Below, piece by piece: positions 8,231 to 14,545 of a stretch of 32,679 bases of DNA; position 1 is the stretch's first letter, and each line of letters starts with the position of its first letter. A model generated the notes under the pieces. It was not told the DNA's origin and did no database searches. It saw only the letters and a list, made by a program, of their open reading frames with translations. Both the position numbers and the translations under genes were made by a program. The DNA is from Prochlorococcus sp. AG-402-G19. Lineage in GTDB: Bacteria; Cyanobacteriota; Cyanobacteriia; PCC-6307; Cyanobiaceae. The stretch is from contig QCHU01000015.1 of the NCBI GenBank assembly GCA_003279455.1, positions 1-32,679 on the forward strand. Reading direction: 5' to 3'.

Positions 8231-8382
8231 TGACTACTCAAAACAACAACAACAATAGCAGAAACATTGATCCTGAAAAGGTAACTGCAGAAAGACTTAA
8301 CGGCTATGCAGCATTATTTGGTTGCATCGCTCTAGTCGGTGCCTATGCCACAACCGGTCAAATCATACCTGGTTTCGTTTAA
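8230..8382 (+). CDS. hli: High-light-inducible protein, 50 aa
   Basis: An Asn-rich N-terminal extension (MTTQNNNNNSRNIDPEK) precedes AERLNGYAALFG and TGQIIPGFV. A single thylakoid span with the HLIP pigment motif; Met is replaced by Leu in A-M-x-G. Its first base is the last base of the previous stop codon, and its own stop overlaps the next ATG in the same way, so translation is coupled along the operon. Confidence 0.94.
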   Translation: MTTQNNNNNSRNIDPEKVTAERLNGYAALFGCIALVGAYATTGQIIPGFV

Positions 8383-8528
8383 TGAAAAGTCAAACAACTG
8401 AAACACCAAGAGTAGAAGAAGGCAAAGTCTTTGCTGAACGACTCAATGGTCTAGCTGCCTCTGTTGGATGCTTAGCTCTTATTGGCGCATACCTAACAAC
8501 CGGTCAAATCATTCCAGGTTTTGTGTAA
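8382..8528 (+). CDS. hli: High-light-inducible protein, 48 aa
   Basis: AERLNGLAASVGCLALIGAY followed by TGQIIPGFV. It is closely related to the preceding gene (AERLNG, GC-ALxGAY, same tail), so the two are recent tandem duplicates. The Met of the A-M-x-G motif is Ser here. Both ends overlap neighbouring genes through TAATG. Confidence 0.94.
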   Translation: MKSQTTETPRVEEGKVFAERLNGLAASVGCLALIGAYLTTGQIIPGFV

Positions 8529-8653
8529 TGAATAAAGCAACGAACTACTGGAAAACAGCAGAGCAAATGAATGGCCGTCTAGCCATGATGGGTTTCTTTG
8601 CTGCAGTCATTAACTACGGCTTAACAGGTTGGATAATTCCAGGAATTGTTTAA
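8528..8653 (+). CDS. hli: High-light-inducible protein, canonical motif, 41 aa
   Basis: The last of the five and the only one with the full motif EQMNGRLAMMGFFAA. The tail differs (GLTGWIIPGIV; Gln to Trp). It is coupled to the preceding gene by TAATG and followed closely by a terminator, which defines the 3' end of the operon. Confidence 0.95.
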   Translation: MNKATNYWKTAEQMNGRLAMMGFFAAVINYGLTGWIIPGIV

Positions 8654-8678
8654 CCCTGATTTTTAAAATCTAATAAAA

Positions 8679-8714
8679 AAGGCCTCTTCTCTGTCATTAC
8701 GGAGAGGTTTTTTA
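8679..8714 (+). terminator. Terminator of the hli operon
   Basis: About 26 bases after the last hli stop, TCTCTG pairs with CGGAGA (one G:T) within CCTCTTCTCTG-TCATTA-CGGAGAGG, followed by TTTTTTATT. A typical intrinsic terminator for the plus strand. Confidence 0.8.
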
Positions 8715-8758
8715 TTGGTTTGGAAGCTAATAACGATAGTCGATCTAAAGATATTCGC

Positions 8759-9163
8759 CTAATTCCCTTTGCAAAATTCTTTCTCTTTACAAAGTTGCTC
8801 TAGAGATGGACGTCTAGTGAGAGGTAGACGCCATTGTGCCCATATCTTGTAAACTTTATCTATTAATGAACCTATTATTGGCCAATTTGTAGGAGCATAG
8901 ATCCACCCCAGTCCAACCAATCGATATGCTTCTCTGAAAACAGCGACATCTTTAAGAATTTCACCTGATTTGTTAATCGCATGAATTCGACCCATCGCAT
9001 CTTTATAACTGATTCCTGAATAAAGGTCTGGTTGATAATTGGAGGAATCAATATCTATAAAACTAATATTTTCATGCGTATCTCTAGAGCGTAGAAATTT
9101 TACCTCTCTTAAGCAAAGAGGACAACCACCATCAAAAAGTAATGTGAGCTTCGCTTTAGTCAA
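8759..9163 (-). CDS. DCC-family (DUF393) thiol-disulfide oxidoreductase-like protein
   Basis: 134 residues. Residues 8-19 read LLFDGGCPLCLR, the D-G-x-C-x-x-C signature (C14, C17) that names the DCC family and resembles a thioredoxin-type active site. It continues with a plausible alpha/beta domain (FIDIDSSN; DVAVFREAYRLVGLGWIY). No signal peptide is seen, so it should be cytoplasmic. Family members are proposed redox proteins with unproven substrates. It converges on the hli operon, with the hli terminator between them. Confidence 0.9.
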   Translation of the reverse strand: MTKAKLTLLFDGGCPLCLREVKFLRSRDTHENISFIDIDSSNYQPDLYSGISYKDAMGRIHAINKSGEILKDVAVFREAYRLVGLGWIYAPTNWPIIGSLIDKVYKIWAQWRLPLTRRPSLEQLCKEKEFCKGN

Positions 9164-9341
9164 AATAAATTAGAAGAGAGTCTTCAATACAATTTATCTA
9201 ATTAGTGCGGTAAATGGTGGCATCAATCTGGTGTAGAAACACTTTGCTCATATCTATTTTGTCTACTTGATTAAATGCAATAAAAATATAATTATTTCTT
9301 CAATAACTAAGAAACGAGTTGTTAGAGATTTTCTTTTCTGA

Positions 9342-9686
9342 CTATTTAGGTTTTAGGAAAAATTCTTTTATTTCTCTTTCTTCTTCATTTGTGATAGTGC
9401 ACTTGTCTCTTATTTTATTAATTAAGTGTTGGTAGATAATTTTGGAATATAGCTCTTCACTCTCCAAACCTATATATTTAAAATATGAATATTTAAGAGT
9501 CTTCTCATTTTCTAATCCCTCAAAATAATGATCGGCTTTAGCACTGCAAAATCTCTCTGTGTATTTGTTTATAATTGTTATCTGAGATTCATCTAGAATA
9601 GATTTATTTTCAGAAGCATAAACTTTGAATGAAAGAGCAATAAAGAAAAATAAAAATGCTAGGGCATATCTAATTAAATTTTTCAT
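9342..9686 (-). CDS. Secreted 114-residue hypothetical protein
   Basis: The start MKNLIRYALAFLFFFIALSF followed by KVYASENK is a clear Sec signal peptide with likely cleavage after Y-A-S. The mature part (about 90 residues) is charged and alpha-helical with two cysteines (C47 and C96) that could form a disulfide in the periplasm. No family is recognised. It lies alone between a DCC gene and a small membrane gene on the same strand. Confidence 0.78.
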   Translation of the reverse strand: MKNLIRYALAFLFFFIALSFKVYASENKSILDESQITIINKYTERFCSAKADHYFEGLENEKTLKYSYFKYIGLESEELYSKIIYQHLINKIRDKCTITNEEEREIKEFFLKPK

Positions 9687-9733
9687 ACGTATATCATGTC
9701 ACTTTTTATGAGATGTAAGTATTAGGCGTTTGT

Positions 9734-9880
9734 CTATTCTTTAGGAACTAATTCTTCTTTAACAACAGGTATTGATTCAGGACCTGTAAACAAGGTCCAT
9801 AAAAACAGAATAGTTACAGGGCATAGGACTATCTGAACTAGAGGAGCAAAGTATTTTAGTGAGTTGAGTTTCTTTTCCAT
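9734..9880 (-). CDS. 48-residue single-span membrane protein (intact copy of a broken paralogue at 22475)
   Basis: MEKKLNSLKYFAPL is followed by a hydrophobic helix LCPVTILFLWTLFTG and an acidic-basic tail (KEELVPKE). A clearly related frame with three internal stops lies at 22475-22642 on the plus strand (MKKKLNSIKYFSVLA, CPITILFWTVLTAPE), which supports this as a real gene. Function is unknown. Confidence 0.75.
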   Translation of the reverse strand: MEKKLNSLKYFAPLVQIVLCPVTILFLWTLFTGPESIPVVKEELVPKE

Positions 9881-9882
9881 AT

Positions 9883-10077
9883 TTATGCAACCCTCGTATT
9901 TCTTTTGACATACAGATCAGCCTTATGGTCTGGGATGAATCTTGCATAACTTTGATGACCCACTTCTGTGGTCTGACCCATAGCAGTGATGATGCTAGTT
10001 AGTGGAATACCAGCAGCAGGAGAAACCTTTGCATAACGATGCCTAAATGTATAAGGAATTAGCACCTCGCTAATCAT
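9883..10077 (-). pseudogene. C-terminal fragment of a tyrosine recombinase (integrase)
   Basis: The frame contains PYTFRHRYA (catalytic H-x-x-R-like box), then AAGIPLTSIITAMG, then GHQSYARF with the nucleophilic tyrosine: the last 50 or so residues of a phage-type integrase. The N-terminal and central domains are missing upstream. It cannot be the missing end of the remnant at 4822-5135 by simple insertion, because both are on the minus strand and the C-terminal part lies at the higher coordinate. It represents a second event or a rearranged piece. Confidence 0.72.
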
Positions 10078-10202
10078 TTGTGCATTCTTGCATAGAACAT
10101 TTCATACATTTTTACTTGAATTTAAAATTTCATAACAACAAAGACAAGCCAGCTCCATTTGCATTTTTCTTTCTTAGGTGCCCTCCAGCCAAAGCTTGAG
10201 AT

Positions 10203-10403
10203 TTAGTTCTTGAAAAACCGGCCTACGGAATCTACCTCCTCTTTCAACTGATCTTCAGAAACGGTTTGCCAATCCTTTGGAAGTTCTACAAGCAAATTAC
10301 AAAAAGTTCTGGCGGCTTCAAGTACATTTTTTCCACTTCGAGTGAGTTTGCTACTAATAATGATTCTTGAAAAGCCAATAAACAATCCAGCAGGAATAGA
10401 CAA
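10203..10403 (-). CDS. 66-residue hypothetical protein
   Basis: The N-terminus is moderately hydrophobic (IPAGLFIGFSRIII); the rest is helical and charged (LEAARTFCNLLVELPKDW, DQLKEEVDSVGRFFKN). The codon pattern and balanced composition look like a real small protein. No domain is recognised and no operon partner is evident. It lies just upstream of the integrase fragment on the same strand. Confidence 0.55.
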   Translation of the reverse strand: MSIPAGLFIGFSRIIISSKLTRSGKNVLEAARTFCNLLVELPKDWQTVSEDQLKEEVDSVGRFFKN

Positions 10404-10499
10404 GCCTGCTTTAATTGTTGCTTTGTTAATTCCCTATATGTTTAGGCTATTACTTATGTTGCTACATCCATAGAGCCTTATGCAAGGATAAGCGCAGGT

Positions 10500-10622
10500 A
10501 TGCAGAAAAGAGCCAGAAACTTAGCTGCTGAGGAATTATTAATTGAAGTTTTGGCAGATAGAGGAAAGCTTTTCAGTAAACAGGGGCTGAACATACTGGT
10601 CATCAACGCATATGAGATATAA
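10500..10622 (+). CDS. 40-residue basic helical protein or gene fragment
   Basis: From ATG at 10500: MQKRARNLAAEELLIEVLAD then RGKLFSKQGLNILVINAYEI. The same frame stays open 54 bases upstream (TYVATSIEPYARISAG) to a TAG at 10443-10445 without a usual start, so the original protein may have been longer. Protein-like but unrecognised. Confidence 0.45.
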   Translation: MQKRARNLAAEELLIEVLADRGKLFSKQGLNILVINAYEI

Positions 10623-10639
10623 GGACTTTTACAATACTG

Positions 10640-10750
10640 ATGTTCGGATAGATAGGACTAACCAGTTCGTAGGGGGTAAGGAAAGTTTTACTGATTACTT
10701 TCTAAGAAACCGTACTTGAATTTCATTTCAGTTGTTGAGGTTGGCTTGTT
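10640..10750 (+). promoter_or_regulatory. Second copy of the CTAACCAGTTCG structured motif
   Basis: ATAGGACTAACCAGTTCG (10653-10670) repeats the motif at 7783-7798. CTAACC (10658-10663) can pair with GGTTGG (10739-10744). CCGTAC-TGA also occurs in both regions but in a different order relative to GGTTGG. It precedes the 53-residue basic gene at 10834. It may be a leader or a small RNA; not proven. Confidence 0.28.
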
Positions 10751-10833
10751 AACTTAAATAAAAGTTCGTTTCATCTATGTGGAGTGCATTAAATGGAAGT
10801 AGGGAACGGGATTTCCAGTAATTAATCTATTTC

Positions 10834-10995
10834 ATGAACAACCTAGTACTAACAAAAAAAAGAGTCTTAAAAAAAGAAAGACTTCACAGAGCTCAACTTG
10901 CAACATTTAAGAAAGGAGTATTTACTTCTTACAAAACTTCAATTTTTGAGGATAGCAAAAAAAGCTCGCGAAGAGTTGCAGCAATTGTTTCTTAA
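10834..10995 (+). CDS. 53-residue very basic hypothetical protein
   Basis: MNNLVLTKKRVLKKERLHRA continues with QLATFKKGVFTSYKT and a SSRRVAA stretch. Strongly cationic, so nucleic-acid or ribosome association is possible (inference only). An intrinsic terminator follows about 45 bases after the stop, supporting a real transcript. Confidence 0.55.
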   Translation: MNNLVLTKKRVLKKERLHRAQLATFKKGVFTSYKTSIFEDSKKSSRRVAAIVS

Positions 10996-11037
10996 CTTGA
11001 ATATTTGATTACGTGCTGATTTCTATCAAAAACATGG

Positions 11038-11063
11038 GGGCTTACTTTGGTCAGCCCTTTTTG
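11038..11063 (+). terminator. Intrinsic terminator after the basic 53-residue gene
   Basis: GGGCT (11038-11042) pairs with AGCCC (11053-11057), extended by an internal AC:GT pair, followed directly by TTTTTG. Confidence 0.7.
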
Positions 11064-11219
11064 TTTCCTATCGAATAATTAGGAAGTAGTACTTGAGTAA
11101 AAGCCGAGGTGTTGAAATTACAAGGAATCAAGTAGAACATAGTTATTCGAATAGATAGTTTGTGAAGACTAAAAACTCCCTTCTCTTTCATCAAATATGC
11201 GTTGAGTGATATTCGTGTC

Positions 11220-11330
11220 ATGCATGATTTCAATTACGAAATCCCTGCTGAAACTAGAGAGGTTTTTTGAAAAGAAGAATGTGAAATCCACCCAACTTCG
11301 TCAACATGCAAAGTCTATGACTACTTATAA
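11220..11330 (+). pseudogene. Small protein gene split by one TGA
   Basis: From ATG at 11220 the frame reads MHDFNYEIPAETREVF, stop (TGA at 11268), then KEECEIHPTSSTCKVYDYL and TAA at 11328. Both halves are in one frame and look like one acidic 35-residue protein with a C-x8-C pair. A single nonsense change is the simplest reading; recoding of the TGA is the alternative. No family is recognised. Confidence 0.55.
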
Positions 11331-11342
11331 AATAAAGTTTTA

Positions 11343-11525
11343 ATGGATCCGTTAGACCCGGCCCTTCAAAGTACAGCTGTAACAGGAGTTAAGCCTTTAT
11401 TAACTCTGGTAATTTTTGCTGGAGTAGGCTCTTTTTTTCTTGGAGCACTTGTTACTGCTATTAGAAGAGGAATGAAAGAAGACGGTTGGTTCAAATTCAA
11501 TAAAGAAGAAAAAGAGCATGACTAA
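11343..11525 (+). CDS. 60-residue single-span membrane protein
   Basis: An acidic N-terminus (MDPLDPALQSTAV) is followed by a glycine-rich membrane helix (PLLTLVIFAGVGSFFLGALV) and a charged tail (RRGMKEDGWF, EEKEHD). It starts 12 bases after the broken gene before it. The small protein at 27495-27656 has a similar G-G-S-x-L-L-G-x-F-F helix and acidic-basic end. Function is unknown. Confidence 0.75.
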   Translation: MDPLDPALQSTAVTGVKPLLTLVIFAGVGSFFLGALVTAIRRGMKEDGWFKFNKEEKEHD

Positions 11526-11585
11526 GCAATTGTTTTTTTAAGTCTCTAATCTATACATGACAAATTTGAGTCGATAAGAATACAA

Positions 11586-11732
11586 ATGGAGTTTTTTGAT
11601 CAATTTGAAATGATAGGTGGGATTATTCCTAACTTGATTGGATTAGCATTTTTTTGTGGGGTAATTATTTATTTCGATCAAACCAGAAAAGCAAAAGTTA
11701 GACGAGGAGAAAAAGTTCCTAATCACCAATAA
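11586..11732 (+). CDS. 48-residue membrane protein, GG(I/L)xPNLI family, copy 1
   Basis: MEFFDQFEMIGGIIPNLIGL leads into a hydrophobic helix (AFFCGVIIYF) and a basic tail (RKAKVRRGEK). The next gene, 3 bases downstream, repeats the pattern (KIGGLVPNLIAFGLF), so this is a tandem duplicated micro-membrane family. Probably co-transcribed with the 60-residue gene upstream. Confidence 0.72.
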   Translation: MEFFDQFEMIGGIIPNLIGLAFFCGVIIYFDQTRKAKVRRGEKVPNHQ

Positions 11733-11734
11733 AA

Positions 11735-11875
11735 ATGATTGTTTTTGCTAAAGCTCAAAAAATAGGTGGTTTAGTTCCCAACCTGATTGCTTTTGGACTA
11801 TTTCTTGGTGCGATTGGCTATTTTGCTCTAACTGAAAAAATGGATGAGATGTTCGTCTGTAAAAACAAGAATTAA
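11735..11875 (+). CDS. 46-residue membrane protein, GG(I/L)xPNLI family, copy 2
   Basis: MIVFAKAQKIGGLVPNLIAF is followed by GLFLGAIGYFALTEKMDEMF. It starts 3 bases after the first copy, sharing G-G-(I/L)-(I/V)-P-N-L-I and the helix-aromatic pattern. Tail charge differs (mixed rather than basic), so the pair may form a heteromer (inference). Confidence 0.72.
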   Translation: MIVFAKAQKIGGLVPNLIAFGLFLGAIGYFALTEKMDEMFVCKNKN

Positions 11876-11954
11876 AAGTTACAGAAGTTATGGCTGGGCT
11901 GATGCAAGATTCCAGAAATCTCTGGAGTTAGCCTTACAACTGTTAGTCGATCGT

Positions 11955-12086
11955 CTATGTCCTAGAAAGTTTATGCATAGCTTTGTCAGACTTTTTTAAG
12001 ATTTTTAGAGCCTCTTTTCTTGATGTACATGCATCCGCTTTAGCTTGAAGTTTTAAAAGTTTGGCGTGTTGTTTCTCTAAGTTCAT
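11955..12086 (-). CDS. 43-residue helical basic protein
   Basis: MNLEKQHAKLLKLQAKADAC continues with TSRKEALKILKKSDKAMHKL: a regular amphipathic, probably coiled-coil helix with one cysteine. ATG at 12086 is preceded in frame by a TAG 10 codons upstream, fixing the largest possible length. No family is recognised. It converges with the plus-strand micro-membrane genes. Confidence 0.6.
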   Translation of the reverse strand: MNLEKQHAKLLKLQAKADACTSRKEALKILKKSDKAMHKLSRT

Positions 12087-12130
12087 CCAACGTTGGATAA
12101 TAACGAAGAAAGCAAACTAACAGCTTTAGG

Positions 12131-12165
12131 CCTTAATCGAGGATATTTGCCTCGTAAGGTTCTGT
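12131..12165 (+). terminator. Hairpin, possible terminator
   Basis: CCTTA-at-CGAGG (12131-12142) pairs with CCTCG-TAAGG (12150-12159), giving 10 bp with a 2-base bulge, followed by TTCTGTATTTT. It could end plus-strand transcripts from the 11343-11875 genes. Confidence 0.45.
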
Positions 12166-12191
12166 ATTTTGTATATTTTGAGCTTCGTAAG

Positions 12192-12223
12192 AGAAAACCC
12201 CCTTTTTTAAGAGGTGGTTTTCT
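12192..12223. terminator. Hairpin with AGAAAACC/GGTTTTCT stem
   Basis: An 8-bp perfect stem (12192-12199 with 12216-12223) with further inner pairing CCCTT/AAGAGG. Looks like a bidirectional terminator. Confidence 0.5.
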
Positions 12224-12350
12224 AATTTAATAGTTACTTAAAGCTCCTATTGGAGACTCGAAGTGAAATGGTTATGCCCGGTATATAGTAGGAAATTCAG
12301 AGCTTAGATTTTTTATCAAGGAAAGCGGAGGACTACCTTTAATAAAATTG

Positions 12351-12441
12351 CGAGCAAAGGGACAGGATTGCACCTACTGTCCCCTTCTCTGACTTGAGCT
12401 TTAACGCAACATGTCTTTAGTAGAAGTTACTCGCTCTCGCT
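12351..12441 (-). repeat. Dispersed hairpin element, copy E1
   Basis: Read on the minus strand it begins AGCGAGAGCGAGTAAC, continues CTACTAAA and TTGCG, and ends in a stem GGGACAG (12359-12365 on plus) with CTGTCCC (12377-12383) followed by TTTGCT. The plus-strand sequence at 18275-18363 has the same order of blocks, and 16127-16176 shares the stem half. No protein frame explains it, so it is best seen as a repeated structured element or small RNA relic. Confidence 0.5.
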
Positions 12442-12473
12442 AAAAGTATTTAAAAAAGGATTTCTTTAAAACT

Positions 12474-12553
12474 GACGTTCGGTTGAGGTAGGGCTTTCCT
12501 ACTCTCTTCTTACTAATAAGAGGAGTATGCCAAAGGTTTAGCAAGGAGTTCTT
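12474..12553 (+). promoter_or_regulatory. Structured leader of CxxC microprotein, copy A
   Basis: Upstream of the gene at 12554, GTAGG (12488-12492) can pair with CCTAC (12498-12502), while overlapping TACTC (12500-12504) can pair with GAGTA (12523-12527). The two hairpins exclude each other, the layout expected of a switch or attenuator. GCTTTCCTACTC-C, AGGAGTA and CCAAAGGT are shared with the leader at 13742-13833. Confidence 0.45.
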
Positions 12554-12691
12554 ATTAAACTCTTCAATCCTTTCACCATTTCTCAAAAAGCAAATTGCGA
12601 TCTTTGCAGGATCAAAACCAATAAAAGAAAAGCAACTGAATCCATATTCTCCAATTCACATAAGGGTATAGTCGATTTAGGGCATAAATAA
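12554..12691 (+). CDS. CxxC microprotein, copy A (ATT in the start position)
   Basis: Aligned base by base with the paralogue at 13834: KLFNPFTI, then ANCDLCRIKTNKRKATE, identical to the other copy from N-C-D-L-C to T-E (with one A/E difference before N). C-D-L-C plus a lysine/arginine cluster could bind metal or nucleic acid (inference). AAGGAG is well placed upstream, but the start codon is ATT where the other copy has ATG. It may be a rare ATT initiation, as known for infC, or a silenced copy. The C-terminus diverges after residue 30. 45 residues. Confidence 0.5.
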   Translation: MKLFNPFTISQKANCDLCRIKTNKRKATESIFSNSHKGIVDLGHK

Positions 12692-12903
12692 TTAACTTTC
12701 TTGGGGCTATTAACTTGTCAATTCTAGAAATACTATGAAATAGTTTTTCAATTCAAATCAATTAGACATTGACTTAATTCTTGCTTTTTTTAATTTACTC
12801 TTAGAAAAAGTGATTTGGCTTTATCTGATTTTACGCTACACCTACTAGCAATGAAAGTACTATTGTAAAGATAATTTTTTATCTCTAATTCGTATTCCCT
12901 TGC

Positions 12904-13236
12904 TTGACTTTTATTATCAGAATCTCTAAAGGAATTGAATTTTCAATCAGACTTCAATTATATGCATCAATAATCAGAGAATCATTGCCAATTCCGACAG
13001 CCTGGCTAGGCTCTCCGAGCACAGACTTATGTATGTTTTTTATTCGTGATCCGAAATCACTCATGAGTTATCCAAGCGTGATGACTCAACTTTGGCACTA
13101 TACAGAAGAAGGAATACCTACCAAATTGATAAATACAAGAAGATTGGAATATAAAAATGCACTAGAAACATGGCATGAGCTTCAATCGGACGCTTGGCAA
13201 TTAATAGAACGTCAAATCAATGATGATGCTTCCTAA
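12904..13236 (+). CDS. Hypothetical protein, possibly DUF1651-like
   Basis: 110 residues. The C-terminal half, with W-H-Y-T-E-E-G-I-P, RRLEYKNALETWHELQSD and AWQLI, resembles the picocyanobacterial DUF1651 pattern (aromatic-rich, RR-L, A-L-x-x-W-x-x-L, then GW or AW). The N-terminus from the first ATG looks hydrophobic and less family-like, so the true start may be downstream (an internal Met at 13030 or 13063). Function of the family is unknown. Confidence 0.6.
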   Translation: MTFIIRISKGIEFSIRLQLYASIIRESLPIPTAWLGSPSTDLCMFFIRDPKSLMSYPSVMTQLWHYTEEGIPTKLINTRRLEYKNALETWHELQSDAWQLIERQINDDAS

Positions 13237-13251
13237 TCCTCCACTTTTCAT

Positions 13252-13395
13252 TTATTCCATCAATACTTTTCGGTTGACTTGTGTGCAAAATTCATTTCTA
13301 GACTTTGCTGCTTTTTCGGCATCTTCAAATTTATCTACATGAACAATTTCTTTGATATCCATCCCTCCAATGAAACAAGAAACCTCAACTTTCAT
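13252..13395 (-). CDS. 47-residue hypothetical protein with strong RBS
   Basis: MKVEVSCFIGGMDIKEIVHV then DKFEDAEKAAKSRNEFCTQV: a beta strand followed by a helix, two cysteines, overall soluble. AGGAGGAGGTTAATA before ATG is a near-perfect Shine-Dalgarno, so this is probably a well-translated gene. It converges on the 110-residue gene with 15 bases between stops. Not recognised. Confidence 0.68.
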   Translation of the reverse strand: MKVEVSCFIGGMDIKEIVHVDKFEDAEKAAKSRNEFCTQVNRKVLME

Positions 13396-13525
13396 TATTA
13401 ACCTCCTCCTGGTTAGGAATAAAGGGTTCATTTTTAAGAATTATCCATATGAAAACTTATTTATCAATCTCAAGCAATAGCAAAAAAATTGAGTCTTTCA
13501 GGTCAAATATATTGGAGGAGAATAA

Positions 13526-13612
13526 CTGTACGTTTATAGAGATGGAGATAACATTGATGAAAATCCTCTAGAAAAAGACTTGCTTCTTATTGAAACCGAT
13601 AAAAATCAATGA
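13526..13612 (+). CDS. Possible 28-residue acidic peptide with CTG start
   Basis: GGAGGAGAATAA is followed by CTG and a short frame YVYRDGDNIDENPLEKDL, LLIETDKNQ. A very good ribosome binding site in front of a non-ATG start suggests either weak CTG initiation or a start-codon mutation in a former gene. Confidence 0.3.
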   Translation: MYVYRDGDNIDENPLEKDLLLIETDKNQ

Positions 13613-13741
13613 TCTACCTTACAAAAAGTACAACTAAAAGATCTTTATAGCTGGGTAATAAGTATTTCTCCGTCTCAGATGAATGGAGTCTTTAGATTGC
13701 TACTACAGGTGTAAGCAAATTTAGTTAACTTTCGCAAAGTT

Positions 13742-13833
13742 TAGGTTCGGTTAAAGGAAAACTTTGTAGTGCTTTCCTACTCCCTTTACATAAATAGGAG
13801 GAGTAGACCAAAGGTGTAAAAGAAGGAGGTCTT
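13742..13833 (+). promoter_or_regulatory. Structured leader of CxxC microprotein, copy B
   Basis: CTACTCC (13777-13783) pairs with GGAGTAG (13800-13806), 7 bp. The same CTAC (13777-13780) can instead pair with upstream GTAG (13766-13769). These alternatives and the flanking GCTTTCCTACTC and CCAAAGGT are conserved with leader A, while other bases differ. The stem is longer here by two pairs. A strong ribosome site AAGGAGG (13823-13829) follows. Confidence 0.48.
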
Positions 13834-13986
13834 ATGAGACTATTCACACCCTTCACCATCCCTAAAAAGGAAAACTGCGACCTTTGCAGGATTAAAACTA
13901 ATAAAAGAAAAGCAACTGAAAATCGATTCTTAGATCAATTATTTAAATTCCTCTACAGGGATAGGTTTGATTTCGTTTTCGACTGA
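13834..13986 (+). CDS. CxxC microprotein, copy B
   Basis: 50 residues: MRLFTPFTIPKKENCDLCRI, KTNKRKATENRF, then DQLFKFLYRDRFDFVFD. C15-D-L-C18 is a zinc-knuckle-like or redox half-site beside a Lys/Arg cluster. Start ATG with AAGGAGG 4 bases upstream. The paralogue at 12554 shares residues 3-30 but has a different tail. The cupin gene starts 31 bases after the stop, so the two are probably co-transcribed behind the same leader. No family is recognised. Confidence 0.68.
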   Translation: MRLFTPFTIPKKENCDLCRIKTNKRKATENRFLDQLFKFLYRDRFDFVFD

Positions 13987-14017
13987 CCTTGAACACAACA
14001 GTAAAGGAGGATTTGAA

Positions 14018-14545
14018 ATGCGTTTAAATTTTGTTCCTACTCATGTTTTCCGTGAGACACCTCAAGTATCATTCTTCGATGCAGGAGTCATAGGATCCAA
14101 TGGCTCTGATGTCGTCATTCATCACGGCAATGCAATCTCACCACCAGATGATGGAGATTTTGAACAGTATTACGTACATCGACATCAAATTGATCACAAT
14201 TTAGTCATTGAAGGTAGTCGTGTTTTTACTTTGATCAATCCTGAATGGGATGAACCACATCACATTATTTATTTAAATCGTGCAATGGGCGCACTTCAAA
14301 TTCCTGTCGGAACATATCATCGATCAATCTCTAATAAAGAAGGAAGCATTGTTCTAAACCAAGCCGTAAGAGATGAAAAATTCAATCCTGAAAATGAATT
14401 TATACCAGTTAGTTTAAGAGACAGAAAAGATCTGCAAGAAGCTCAAAAGAAAAATCCTGTTTACTGGGTTTGGGAAAAAGATCAAATCAAAAGGATTAAG
14501 TTTGAGCCAATTAAACCTAAGGAAAATATTTTAAATAAACTTTAG
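14018..14545 (+). CDS. Cupin-fold protein
   Basis: 175 residues from ATG 14018, chosen over an earlier in-frame ATG at 13967 because GGAGG lies just before it and the earlier one would overlap the previous gene. YYVHRHQIDHNLVIEGSR (H-x-H and a G at a turn) followed by GALQIPVGTYHRSIS (the second cupin motif, P-x-G-x-x-H) gives a single cupin barrel; the His residues would bind a metal. Reaction and substrate are unknown. No signal peptide. Probably in an operon with the CxxC microprotein. Confidence 0.78.
   Translation: MRLNFVPTHVFRETPQVSFFDAGVIGSNGSDVVIHHGNAISPPDDGDFEQYYVHRHQIDHNLVIEGSRVFTLINPEWDEPHHIIYLNRAMGALQIPVGTYHRSISNKEGSIVLNQAVRDEKFNPENEFIPVSLRDRKDLQEAQKKNPVYWVWEKDQIKRIKFEPIKPKENILNKL

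Noticed and set aside
8322-8653. Longer frames across the hli genes (8322-8528, 8468-8653)
   Set aside because: They begin out of frame inside the previous hli gene; the short ATG-started genes carry the HLIP motif and overlap by TAATG.
11051-11233. 60-residue minus-strand frame
   Set aside because: Overlaps the terminator at 11038-11063 and shows no protein-like pattern.
12351-13833. CRISPR-like array
   Set aside because: The repeated blocks are few, of unequal spacing and not separated by uniform spacers; no cas genes.
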